Shown piece after piece: positions 1 through 6,683 of a DNA stretch of 10,541 nucleotides. This DNA comes from an archaeon. GTDB lineage: Archaea > Thermoproteota > QMWL01. Every line of letters begins with the position of its first letter. The stretch's first letter is position 1. The notes beneath the pieces were generated by a model that searched no databases, was not told the origin of the DNA, and worked only from the letters and a program-made list of their open reading frames with translations. The position numbers and the translations under genes are program-made. The stretch spans positions 1 to 10,541 of the forward strand of contig QMWL02000016.1 in NCBI GenBank assembly GCA_003661605.2, written 5' to 3'.

Positions 1-289
1 CAGCTACAATGATCTCTATCGGTTCTAAAACGCGACCACCTCCTTTGTCGTCTTTTGCGAACTTAGGAGCAGCACGACCGCCAACTAGAAGCCCCTTGTC
101 GACGTTGTGGTGAAGAATAGTTCCGAAGTTTTCGAGATAATAGAGGGAGAGCGCACGGCTTACTGCTTCGCAAGCGGCATCCGCGATGTAATCAGGGTGT
201 CCTAAGCCCTTTCGCTCAACGATCTCAACACGAAGGTCTTCAACGCCAGGACCTGGGATCTTTTCTATCTGGAGATAAGACAGTTTCAT
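1..289 (-). CDS. mat: S-adenosylmethionine synthetase, archaeal type (5' part, runs off the left edge)
   Basis: This gene encodes the N-terminal 96 residues of the archaeal form of methionine adenosyltransferase, which makes S-adenosylmethionine from methionine and ATP in the cytoplasm. The visible part contains ERKGLGHPD (residues 25-33) and LHHNVDKGLLVGG (59-71), both hallmarks of the archaeal family, which differs strongly from bacterial MetK. The ATG at 289-287 overlaps the stop codon of the upstream Sm-like gene as ATGA, so the two are probably cotranscribed and translationally coupled. The 3' part, which should carry roughly 300 more residues, lies outside the window. AdoMet is needed by ThiC and by the methyltransferase encoded elsewhere in the window. 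Family assignment is firm; completeness cannot be judged. Confidence 0.93.
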   Translation of the reverse strand, partial: MKLSYLQIEKIPGPGVEDLRVEIVERKGLGHPDYIADAACEAVSRALSLYYLENFGTILHHNVDKGLLVGGRAAPKFAKDDKGGGRVLEPIEIIVA

Positions 290-546
290 TCTTCGGTAGG
301 TACGTAGGCGGGAAGTTGGATGTAGAGCACATTGTTACCGCGAAGAATTAGAGTACCGTAGTTGATCACGGGTTCGCCTCTCTGAACCTCGATCGCGTTC
401 TTCAGCACCATGTTCATGAAGGAGTCCATGTGAACCATAACACCACGATATTCGGTTCCGCTTTTGAGCCGAACGATAACTTCGGTGTTTAGATACCGTT
501 GTAGAACGCGAAGCGGCTTTGTATAGGGAGGTGGACGTAGTGGCAC
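286..546 (-). CDS. Sm-like (LSm/SmAP) RNA-binding protein
   Basis: An 86-residue archaeal Sm-like protein. Such proteins form heptameric or hexameric rings that bind U-rich RNA and act in RNA processing and turnover. The Sm1 motif spans about residues 13-50 and includes HMDSFMNMVL (39-48); D41, F43 and N45 occupy the usual RNA-contact positions. The Sm2 motif is LILRGNNVLYI (66-76), with the characteristic R69-G70-N71. The length is normal for the family. The start is a GTG at 546-544. A TTTAAA box centred about 25 bases upstream suggests a leaderless mRNA. The stop overlaps the start of the AdoMet synthetase gene by 4 bases. In many archaea the Sm-like gene sits next to the ribosomal protein L37e gene; here mat follows directly instead. 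Confidence 0.94.
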   Translation of the reverse strand: MPLRPPPYTKPLRVLQRYLNTEVIVRLKSGTEYRGVMVHMDSFMNMVLKNAIEVQRGEPVINYGTLILRGNNVLYIQLPAYVPTEE

Positions 547-568
547 GGGAGGGTGGCATTGTTCTTCG

Positions 569-574
569 TTTAAA
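569..574 (-). promoter_or_regulatory. TATA box for the Sm-like/mat operon
   Basis: TTTAAA is centred about 25.5 bases upstream of the Sm-like GTG start, the spacing expected for a leaderless archaeal transcript. On the minus strand it is preceded by CCAAACA, a plausible purine-rich BRE. The hexamer is palindromic, so it could also be read toward thiC, but its spacing fits the minus-strand gene better. Confidence 0.5.
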
Positions 575-598
575 TGTTTGGAGTGTTCCTGAAGGAAT

Positions 599-606
599 AC
601 TTAAAG
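599..606 (+). promoter_or_regulatory. TATA-like box for thiC
   Basis: The sequence ACTTAAAG is centred about 28 bases before the thiC GTG at 631 and follows the purine-rich stretch GAAGGAA. With no convincing Shine-Dalgarno sequence between it and the start, it suggests leaderless transcription. No thiamine riboswitch (THI box) fold is apparent in the 84 bases between the divergent genes, so any thiamine control would have to use a protein regulator. Confidence 0.45.
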
Positions 607-630
607 AAGGGTGCATAGGGCTCTACCGTC

Positions 631-1893
631 GTGCCTACCCGAATGGAGCTTGCGCGACAAGGTGTGCTTTCGGAGGAGATAGAGCATGTTGCGCGTGTAG
701 AGGGTGTTGAAGCAACGAAGCTTGCGCGATTGGTAGCAGAAGGTCGGGTGGTGATACTCAAGTCGTCTAGTGGGAGGCGGAAGGTAAGCCCAGTAGGTAT
801 TGGTGAGGGATTGAGAGTTAAGGTCAATGCGAATGTGGGTAGTTCACCGTTTCTCTCAGATCTGGATCTAGAGGTACGTAAGGCACGTGCAGCTGTTGAA
901 GCTGGGGCAGACACGGTTATGGATCTGAGTACGAGCAAGGATCTCAGAAATATACGAAGAAGGATTCTGGAAGCGGTTTCTGTTCCCGTTGGTACGGTGC
1001 CGATCTATCAGGTATTTGCTATAGGAGCAGGTGTCGATTCCTCCGAGGACGAGTGGTTGAACGTTGTTGAAGAGCAAGCAAAGGAAGGTGTTGACTTCAT
1101 GACGATTCATGCAGGAGTTACATACGAGAGCTTGGAGAGGGTCCGTCGCGTTCCTCGAGTTGCAGGGGTCGTTAGTCGAGGAGGGTGTATGACGCTAGCA
1201 TGGATGGCAAAAAACGGGAAGGAGAACCCGTACTATGCGTACTTTGACAATCTCCTAGACATTTTGAAAGAGTACGAGGTTACGATTAGTATAGGAGATG
1301 GGTTGCGACCCGGATCAATTTTGGATGCGGAGGACGAGCTTCAGATGATGGAAGTACATACAGTTGCGCAGTTAGTGAAACGCTGTCGGGAGGCGGGTGT
1401 GCAAGCGATGGTGGAAGGTCCAGGGCATGTCCCGATCGATAAAATTCCAGAGCATATCCGAAGAATCAAAGAGGTCTGTTATCATGCACCTTTGTACGTT
1501 CTCGGTCCGCTTGTAACAGATGTTGCAGCAGGATATGATCACATAGCTGCAGCAATAGGAGGGGCTATTGCCGCCCTTCACGGTGCTGACTTCTTGTGTT
1601 ATGTAACACCGAGCGAGCACATCGGGCTTCCACTCATCGAGGAAGTTGTTGAGGGAGTTGTTGCAGCGAAGATCGCAGCACACGCCGTAGACTTGGTTAA
1701 GCGAGGAGAACAGCGACCAGATCTGGAGATATCCAAAGCAAGAGCACGATTAGACTGGGAGGCTCAGCGACGCTACGCTATCTACCCGCCACGGTTTGAC
1801 GAACTACGCGCTAAGGTAGGGGTTCCAGAAGGACCGTGCACGATGTGCGGAGAGTGGTGTGTATACCGTTTGATCAGGTACGTTAGCGATTAG
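631..1893 (+). CDS. thiC: Phosphomethylpyrimidine synthase ThiC
   Basis: A 420-residue radical-SAM enzyme that rearranges 5-aminoimidazole ribotide (AIR) into the hydroxymethylpyrimidine phosphate of thiamine. Family signatures include GADTVMDLST, a glycine-rich SRGG segment, DGLRPGSI, the metal-binding segments MVEGPGHVPID and CYVTPSEHIGLP, and a C-terminal cysteine cluster C403-TM-C406-GEW-C410 for the [4Fe-4S] centre. This spacing is CX2CX3C, one residue shorter than the CX2CX4C of proteobacterial and plant ThiC; I believe short archaeal and clostridial forms often have it. The length is typical of the short form without the N-terminal extension. The GTG at 631 is chosen for its TATA spacing. 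The stop overlaps the convergent neighbour by 4 bases. A ThiC paralogue of the benzimidazole-forming BzaA/B/F type is a less likely alternative. Confidence 0.95.
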   Translation: MPTRMELARQGVLSEEIEHVARVEGVEATKLARLVAEGRVVILKSSSGRRKVSPVGIGEGLRVKVNANVGSSPFLSDLDLEVRKARAAVEAGADTVMDLSTSKDLRNIRRRILEAVSVPVGTVPIYQVFAIGAGVDSSEDEWLNVVEEQAKEGVDFMTIHAGVTYESLERVRRVPRVAGVVSRGGCMTLAWMAKNGKENPYYAYFDNLLDILKEYEVTISIGDGLRPGSILDAEDELQMMEVHTVAQLVKRCREAGVQAMVEGPGHVPIDKIPEHIRRIKEVCYHAPLYVLGPLVTDVAAGYDHIAAAIGGAIAALHGADFLCYVTPSEHIGLPLIEEVVEGVVAAKIAAHAVDLVKRGEQRPDLEISKARARLDWEAQRRYAIYPPRFDELRAKVGVPEGPCTMCGEWCVYRLIRYVSD

Positions 1894-2900
1894 ATTACTC
1901 GGAACTCTATCGGGTATTTACCTTCAGAAGATACTAAGCGGAGGATCTCAACTATTGTCTGAATTGGAGTATCAGAAGTGATTTCAAAGTCTATGAAGAA
2001 GGCCCCTCCATAGCCGCACGCATGTATGACGCGACGGAGTAGCGCGGCTAGTTTTTCAACCTCGTCTCGTGTATGAAGCTGATGGAGAGCGTAAGTTGCA
2101 ACGAAAACCGCTGCGCCGTGTAGTGCGCGCTTTACAGCGAAGGTTTCGAGATAGCTATCGCTTCGCATTGAGACTACAGAAGCGCCTGCCGCTCTCGCGT
2201 TCCTAGCGGTCTCGGCAATTCGAGGACCAGTTAGCTCAATCCAGTACCGTGCTAGGGGGATTTCCGCCTTGAGCTGACGGATTGAGGCAAGAAGCTGTAG
2301 CAGTACAGAGGGAGGAGATGCCTCGCTTGAGATATACGGCTCTAATACCCTGATGACAGCCGCACCTTCTTCCACCTGAAGCCTTACCCATTCAGCAGTG
2401 ATCACCGTGGTCTGATCTAATATCCTCCTGAGGTTCTCGAGGCTTTTCTGGATGTCCCTTAGTAAGCGCGACCAACCCATTAGATACGCTGCAAGCGACA
2501 GAGGACCGCAAGCAGCACCAATTGCGAAGCCTTGAACCTCGCACTGCCAGCGAAGCATGGCTAAGTAGCGTACCACGCTTTCGTTGCCTGTAAAGGTAGC
2601 GCGTACATCGCGTGTATCAGGTAAAGTCGCTGGGCGGGCACGAATCCGAGGGAAGCCCCTGCTGAGGACAACTTCGCAGCCTAAAGCCGATAGTTCGGCA
2701 ATGGTGCTAAACGGCTGTGAGAACTCTACTGCAAGAAATGCATCACAAACAGGTATTGCCGTTTTCAACCGTTCTAGGAGATTTGCCACGAACTCGAGCG
2801 GATCTCCTTCAGGTGTGTTAACAAGGGAGAGCACGGTAGGTAGGTATTGGGGCTCGCGTAGGTCTAGGACTGCAGTAAAGTTGTCAACAACGCGGCTCAT
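1890..2900 (-). CDS. Uroporphyrinogen decarboxylase/MtaA-MtbA superfamily protein lacking zinc ligands
   Basis: A 336-residue TIM-barrel-type protein of the URO-D superfamily, which includes HemE and the zinc-dependent corrinoid methyltransferases MtaA, MtbA and CmuA. The clearest match is the central stretch from GAACGPLSLAAYLMG (about residues 128-142) through the following helices. The HemE N-terminal arginine signature is absent. Where MtaA-type enzymes have H-x-C-G this protein reads IELTG (about 221-225), and the C-terminal PGCG position reads IDFE, so all three expected zinc ligands appear replaced. The ATG at 2900 is chosen because it forms an ATGA overlap with the upstream stop and has GGTG six bases before it; a GTG at 2909 would add three residues. 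The partner upstream is corrinoid-protein-like. Methyltransfer, binding or a new reaction are all possible. Confidence 0.75.
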   Translation of the reverse strand: MSRVVDNFTAVLDLREPQYLPTVLSLVNTPEGDPLEFVANLLERLKTAIPVCDAFLAVEFSQPFSTIAELSALGCEVVLSRGFPRIRARPATLPDTRDVRATFTGNESVVRYLAMLRWQCEVQGFAIGAACGPLSLAAYLMGWSRLLRDIQKSLENLRRILDQTTVITAEWVRLQVEEGAAVIRVLEPYISSEASPPSVLLQLLASIRQLKAEIPLARYWIELTGPRIAETARNARAAGASVVSMRSDSYLETFAVKRALHGAAVFVATYALHQLHTRDEVEKLAALLRRVIHACGYGGAFFIDFEITSDTPIQTIVEILRLVSSEGKYPIEFRVI

Positions 2901-3481
2901 CGTACCCACCGCGATCGGGCGTAATCTAAGAGCTCCCTCACTTCGATCCTGGACTTGTCAGCCTTAGGCGCGAGAGCAAATACGCGAACATCGCTCCGCG
3001 CTGAGGAGAGTGCATTGCTCACCTCCGTGATTTGAAGCCAGTCCTCTGCATCACCGACTACGATGATTACAGCGAGCTGCTTATCAGATGCTACTTTCTC
3101 GAGCAACTGCTTACTGAAGTCCTCTGTTTTTACTGCGAAGGCGATGCAGTATCCAAGTGCCTCAGCAACAAGTTCTACGAGGTCGTCGAGGAGAGGACCT
3201 ACACGTACAATGAGGCAGTGTACGTTTCGTCTAGCAATCTGATCGTGAAGGATGGAAACCGCTTCACAGAGGGCCATCGCTGACGCAGCCATTTCGATAC
3301 GAGACTTGGAACCCGCAGAGTAGTTCTCTAAGATGCTAAGGAATGGATGTATGAGTGCGTCGTAGATGAGAGACTGTAGTGTTTGAGGCGCGTATCGAGC
3401 TGCAAGCTCGAGAGCTGCGTCCATTGCCTCATGTACTCGACCTTCTCGAATGACGGCTGCAAGGCGTTCTGCGGGTTCCAC
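2897..3481 (-). CDS. Corrinoid-protein-like (MtbC/MtmC-type) protein with degenerate cobalamin motif
   Basis: A 194-residue protein laid out like methyltransferase corrinoid proteins. A helical cap-like domain (about residues 3-83) has the family pattern of a small-residue helix, a hydrophobic helix with an HPFL turn (45-48), and an EMAASAMAL helix (63-71). A Rossmann-like domain follows (about 87-192). Where canonical proteins have the cobalt-ligating DxHxxG after the first strand, this one reads VGPLLDDLV (94-102), so Asp, His and Gly appear replaced by Pro, Leu and Leu. A base-off, His-on cobamide is therefore unlikely; the protein may bind another ligand or bind cobamide differently. The start is GTG at 3481. 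The stop overlaps the URO-D-like gene as ATGA, so the two are probably made together. Homology is by pattern only. Confidence 0.6.
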   Translation of the reverse strand: MEPAERLAAVIREGRVHEAMDAALELAARYAPQTLQSLIYDALIHPFLSILENYSAGSKSRIEMAASAMALCEAVSILHDQIARRNVHCLIVRVGPLLDDLVELVAEALGYCIAFAVKTEDFSKQLLEKVASDKQLAVIIVVGDAEDWLQITEVSNALSSARSDVRVFALAPKADKSRIEVRELLDYARSRWVR

Positions 3482-3488
3482 GCCAACA

Positions 3489-3510
3489 CTAAAAGCGTCC
3501 GATTTAGGTG
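3489..3510 (+). promoter_or_regulatory. Start signals for the PurC-like gene
   Basis: Two signals lie before the TTG at 3518. CTAAAAG (3489-3495) is centred about 26 bases upstream, as for a leaderless promoter. AGGTG (3506-3510) sits seven bases upstream, as for a Shine-Dalgarno site. They imply different transcript starts, so only one is likely to be used, but both point to the same start codon. Read on the minus strand, CCTAAATC at 3501-3508 is a weak TATA candidate for the GTG at 3481. Confidence 0.35.
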
Positions 3511-3517
3511 TAAGCTA

Positions 3518-4081
3518 TTGCTCGACCGACCGTGGTATAGAATCGAGGTGAAACCGCCGCGAGTGGTCTGCCAGTTTCTCGACTATGAGTCGGGGAAGCT
3601 AGCGAAGAAACCGGATCGGGTTGTCGCAGGTAAGGGCGCTTTAGCTGCGCGGCTAACCTACTGGCTGATGCTACTGATAGAGAAAGAGGGGGTAATAACG
3701 TTCGTGAAGAAAGGAGAACCGCCGCGCGGATGTACTTTGGAGGTTGAAGCTGTTGAGCCGCCTCGTGCGGCATTTCTGATTAAGGATGAAAGCATCGATC
3801 TCGTAGAACCTGGTGGTTTGCCCCCGCATGTGCTTGAGTCTTTAAAGCGGCGTGCTATGAGGAGCTATGCCGCACTAAGGCGGTTCTTTGAGGAACGCAG
3901 TTTATGTCTAGAGGCGGTGTTTCTGGAGTTCGCCCGGTTTTACACTGACTACGCTCTTGTAGGAGCACTTTCTGGAGATACGCTTCTCGTTCTAAGAGAT
4001 GGTGAGGTACTAGATACCTATGCACTACATCGAGAGCTGCAGCCGTGGCTTATGCAAGAGTGCGGCGGCACAGAAGAATAA
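3518..4081 (+). CDS. Divergent, shortened SAICAR synthetase (PurC) homologue, probable pseudoenzyme
   Basis: A 187-residue protein that aligns along its length with PurC, which joins CAIR and aspartate in purine synthesis. Matches are VVCQFLDYESGK (PurC's strand and FKDD...G region), GKGALAARLT (residues 38-47), FLIKDES (86-92), a long helix ending RRFFEERS, VFLEFARF (134-141), and GALSGDTLLVLRDGEVLDT (149-167). The last corresponds to PurC's DEISPDT-x-RL, with the acidic residues and arginine lost. The N-terminal EGKTK loop that binds ATP reads DRPWY (3-7). The CAIR-binding VVR..AGS segment is missing, which explains the short length (PurC is about 230-240 residues). The TTG at 3518 has AGGTG seven bases upstream; the frame is open further left, but that would overlap the divergent gene. 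Catalysis by the usual mechanism seems unlikely. Confidence 0.7.
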   Translation: MLDRPWYRIEVKPPRVVCQFLDYESGKLAKKPDRVVAGKGALAARLTYWLMLLIEKEGVITFVKKGEPPRGCTLEVEAVEPPRAAFLIKDESIDLVEPGGLPPHVLESLKRRAMRSYAALRRFFEERSLCLEAVFLEFARFYTDYALVGALSGDTLLVLRDGEVLDTYALHRELQPWLMQECGGTEE

Positions 4082-4589
4082 CCTCTGAACCCCAACCAGG
4101 GTCAACTACCCTTACTCGATGGGTTCTGAGAAGAAGGGCCTGGAGCACGTGAGGAAGGTCGTTTCTGAAGCAGGTAATTACTAGAAGCCCGCCTGGTCGT
4201 AAAACTCGCAGCATCTCTTCTATACACCGCATGGGGTTCGGAGTGACACTAAGTAGCGTGACTGCAAACGCGCAGGAGGCGATAGAGGAGCGAAGTGGAA
4301 GAATCTCAGCATCCGCGCAAACGTACCCTGTGTGAAGGCGAGCTTTGCTAAGGGCTATGCGTAGAAGTTCTACAGATAGATCAACCCCAATTAGCGCGTC
4401 AAAGCACCCATGCTTTGCTAAAAATCCAGGACCGCACCCGATGTCTACTACAAGCCCACGAACGCGTGGTAGGATAGAGAGAATTTCCCGTATCTTCTGA
4501 ACTTGTTCATCACCGTGCAGTTCGATATAGCCACTAGCAGTTAGGTTAAACCACTGCTGAATGTCCTTCTTCCTGGAGACCTCCTCCAT
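4050..4589 (-). CDS. Class I SAM-dependent methyltransferase (substrate unknown)
   Basis: A 179-residue protein with the Rossmann-type methyltransferase fold. Motif I is VVDIGCGPGFLA (residues 47-58), the acidic end of strand 2 is LIGVDLS (66-72), CADAEILPL (91-99) matches the adenine-binding segment, and LRVLRPGGLLVIT (127-139) is the usual post-motif region. The N-terminal YIELHGDEQ (21-29) resembles a motif common in archaeal methyltransferases of the Methyltransf_11 type. The ATG at 4589 is chosen; a GTG at 4634 in the same frame would add 15 residues but lengthen the overlap with nucS from 49 to 94 bases. The 3' end overlaps the convergent PurC-like gene by 32 bases. It is probably cotranscribed with nucS. 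Small molecule, RNA and protein substrates all remain possible. Confidence 0.85.
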   Translation of the reverse strand: MEEVSRKKDIQQWFNLTASGYIELHGDEQVQKIREILSILPRVRGLVVDIGCGPGFLAKHGCFDALIGVDLSVELLRIALSKARLHTGYVCADAEILPLRSSIASCAFAVTLLSVTPNPMRCIEEMLRVLRPGGLLVITCFRNDLPHVLQALLLRTHRVRVVDPGWGSEVILLCRRTLA

Positions 4590-5323
4590 CGCTCTAAGAT
4601 TGTCATAACTCTCTTTGGAGAGACTGCTACGCACTTGATACGTCGTGCGCGCGCGAACCGACGTGCTTCGTGTGTGAACGAGAAGGCAACGAGTATTCCA
4701 CGAGCGCTCACTCCGTATTCGTGCAACTTAGTTAGGTATCGCCACAGCTGTTCTGCACCAGAGCGATCGCATTCACGCTTTACTTCAACAACGACTACCG
4801 TTCCTGATCGATCCCGACCCACGATATCGGCGCGACCAACACCTACTGGCCATTCAATAGTGCCGAAGTGTATGCCGGGTTCCACCATATCAGGGTCTAT
4901 CAGAATAGCAGTGCGAAGATCCTCCTCTGTTAGTGAAACGAGAGGGGCTGGTGGTTCCTTCAGAGTGCCTGCTGCAGCGAGATAGGCGTGTTCAATGAAA
5001 ACACGAACCCGTTCGTAAGGTTGCGCACGGGTTGCTTCAACGATTACGCGACCATCTGCACTAAGGTATGCGGTAACACGAGCGCCAGAGGGCTGCCAGT
5101 TAACAGGGGCGTACCCGGTTTTAGAGTGTACGAGAAAAGACCCATCCTCCTTGATTACGATTAAGCGATCGCCTGAACCTAGCTCCGTCCTGGATCGTCC
5201 ATAGTAGCTAACGCTACACTTAGCGATTAAGAGAATGAATGCTCGATGAGCGAGTGCGTCCTTTAGAAAGGAAAGAAGCTCTCCCGGGCTAGGCTCTACC
5301 ACGTGGCGTAGTTTAGAGGACAC
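4541..5323 (-). CDS. nucS: NucS/EndoMS endonuclease
   Basis: A 260-residue member of the NucS family. EndoMS in Thermococcus cuts both strands at mismatches; Pyrococcus NucS was first described on branched DNA. The N-terminal half (about residues 1-125) matches the DNA-binding/dimerisation domain, with DRLIVIKEDGSFLVH (52-66). The C-terminal RecB-like nuclease domain carries the PD-(D/E)XK residues D166 (GRADIVGRD), E180 and K182 (VVVEVKRE), with Q192 (AEQLWRYL) as the fourth candidate. The catalytic set is therefore intact. No clear C-terminal PCNA-interacting motif is visible. The start is a GTG at 5323 with no Shine-Dalgarno sequence, overlapping the malic enzyme stop by 11 bases; a GTG at 5302 is the alternative. 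The tail overlaps the methyltransferase gene. In Thermococcales the gene is, as I recall, in an operon with radA; here radA is about 3 kb away on the other strand. Confidence 0.9.
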   Translation of the reverse strand: MSSKLRHVVEPSPGELLSFLKDALAHRAFILLIAKCSVSYYGRSRTELGSGDRLIVIKEDGSFLVHSKTGYAPVNWQPSGARVTAYLSADGRVIVEATRAQPYERVRVFIEHAYLAAAGTLKEPPAPLVSLTEEDLRTAILIDPDMVEPGIHFGTIEWPVGVGRADIVGRDRSGTVVVVEVKRECDRSGAEQLWRYLTKLHEYGVSARGILVAFSFTHEARRFARARRIKCVAVSPKRVMTILERWRRSPGRRTFSSGLT

Positions 5324-6635
5324 CAGCAGGAGGCAGCTTAGTAACGAACTTCATCAGCTCGTGAGCCCGCTTCACGATGGCTTCAGCGTGCTCATATACC
5401 CGCCGCGGATCTACCTGTATCCTCGCTACTCCGCTTTCCATCGCTGCACGCGCAACAGCCATCGCCTCTGCAGGAACATAGCGAAGATCATAGGGGCGTG
5501 GAATTATGTAATCTTCAGAAAGCTCTTCTTCGCTTACAAGACTAGCAATAGCTTCTGCTGCGGCTTTCTTCATAGCCTCGTTAATGTCACGCGCACGCAC
5601 ATCAAGGGCTCCTCGGAAGATCGCAGGAAAGCCTAACAGGTTGTTAATCTGATTGGGAAGATCGGAGCGACCTGTTGCGATTACACGTGCACCGTGCTCC
5701 TTAGCTAGCTTGATGTAATACATGGGTTCTTCGGTGGGTTCAGGAGGCATGATCTCAGGTATTGGGTTCGTTAGTGTGAAGAGGATTGGATCGCGGGCCA
5801 TCTCCTTTATCCTGTTTAAGGGGAAGCAGCCTGGGACTCCAGTTACACCGATGAAGACATCGATGTCTTTCAGGTGCTCCTCCCAGGGACCTTTCTTGCA
5901 CTCCGGGTTTGTTGCGTTAGCCAGATTCTCCTTCCAACGGTTCATACGCTCCGTTCTTCCTTGGTAGAGCAACCCCGCGCTATCAGCAATGAGCATGTTT
6001 TCACCACGCGCACCAGCAGATAGGAGGAAGAGCGCGATTGCACGCCCGGCAGCTCCTGCTCCAGCGATAAGGATGCGTACGTCTTCAAGATGTTTATCGA
6101 CTAGCTTAAGCGCGTTAAGAAGACCCGCAAGTGCGACAACCGCCGTTCCATGCTGGTCATCGTGGAATACTGGGATATCAAGTTCCTGTTTGAGCCGCTC
6201 TTCTATCTCGAAGCACTTTGGAGAGGCGATGTCTTCGAGGTTTATCCCACCGAGGCAGGGTTCAAGGTACTTGGCGATTTTACAGAATTCGTTTACGTCC
6301 ATCGTAGCTACGCATATAGGGATCGCGTCAACACCACCATAGACCTTGAACAGTAATGCCTTTCCCTCCATTACAGGTAGTGCAGCTTCGGGACCGATGT
6401 CGCCGAGTCCGAGTACTCGCGTCCCATCAGACATAACAGCTACGGTGTTCCCTCGGTTTGTGTACTCGAAGACAAGGTCCTTGTTTCGAGCTATCTCCTT
6501 AGATGGGTAAGCGACTCCAGGCGTGTAGGTGAGAGTAAGGTCCTCGCGCGTAAAGGCCGGAACTTTGGGAATCACCTCGATCTTCCCACGATACTTCCGA
6601 TGCAATTCGGCAGCCTGTTCAGCTAAACTGCTCAT
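5313..6635 (-). CDS. NAD(P)-dependent malic enzyme
   Basis: A 440-residue malic enzyme of the short bacterial/archaeal type, which oxidatively decarboxylates malate to pyruvate and CO2. Residues in place include the tyrosine of LTYTPGV (Y37), the lysine of MEGKALLFK (K92), the divalent-metal acidic pair in GGINLEDIASP (E134, D135), and FHDDQHGTA (157-165). The dinucleotide-binding glycine motif is AGAGAAGRA (191-199), and D218 ends the following strand. LTNPIPEI (288-295) and ATGRSDLPNQINN (320-332) are also conserved. No phosphotransacetylase domain is fused, unlike proteobacterial MaeB. The ATG at 6635 has an AT-rich promoter in the 48-base gap behind the fumarase genes. Downstream it overlaps nucS by 11 bases. 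NAD versus NADP preference cannot be read safely from the sequence. Confidence 0.95.
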   Translation of the reverse strand: MSSLAEQAAELHRKYRGKIEVIPKVPAFTREDLTLTYTPGVAYPSKEIARNKDLVFEYTNRGNTVAVMSDGTRVLGLGDIGPEAALPVMEGKALLFKVYGGVDAIPICVATMDVNEFCKIAKYLEPCLGGINLEDIASPKCFEIEERLKQELDIPVFHDDQHGTAVVALAGLLNALKLVDKHLEDVRILIAGAGAAGRAIALFLLSAGARGENMLIADSAGLLYQGRTERMNRWKENLANATNPECKKGPWEEHLKDIDVFIGVTGVPGCFPLNRIKEMARDPILFTLTNPIPEIMPPEPTEEPMYYIKLAKEHGARVIATGRSDLPNQINNLLGFPAIFRGALDVRARDINEAMKKAAAEAIASLVSEEELSEDYIIPRPYDLRYVPAEAMAVARAAMESGVARIQVDPRRVYEHAEAIVKRAHELMKFVTKLPPAGVL

Positions 6636-6650
6636 CTCTCCGAACGGTCT

Positions 6651-6666
6651 TAAGTAAAAATAAAAG
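6651..6666 (-). promoter_or_regulatory. AT-rich promoter of the malic enzyme gene, possibly also a T-rich terminator of the fumarase genes
   Basis: On the minus strand this reads CTTTTATTTTTACTTA, the most AT-rich patch in the window. Its centre is about 24-26 bases upstream of the malic enzyme ATG, matching a TATA box for a leaderless transcript. It also lies about 18-33 bases after the fumarase beta stop, and the T tracts resemble archaeal oligo-T terminators. Both functions could coexist. Confidence 0.45.
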
Positions 6667-6683
6667 CGTAGCAGTAGCTTCCT

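Noticed and set aside
547..630. Thiamine pyrophosphate riboswitch before thiC
   Set aside because: The 84-base gap lacks recognisable THI-box sequences and is too short for a riboswitch plus promoter with a leaderless start.
1890..2900. HemE, true uroporphyrinogen decarboxylase
   Set aside because: The N-terminal arginine-containing substrate signature of HemE is absent, and the partner gene points to the corrinoid methyltransferase branch.
3383..3517. Upstream extension of the PurC-like gene
   Set aside because: The frame is open, but it lies almost entirely antisense to the corrinoid-like gene, is cysteine-rich and shows no PurC similarity. TTG 3518 has a better start signal.
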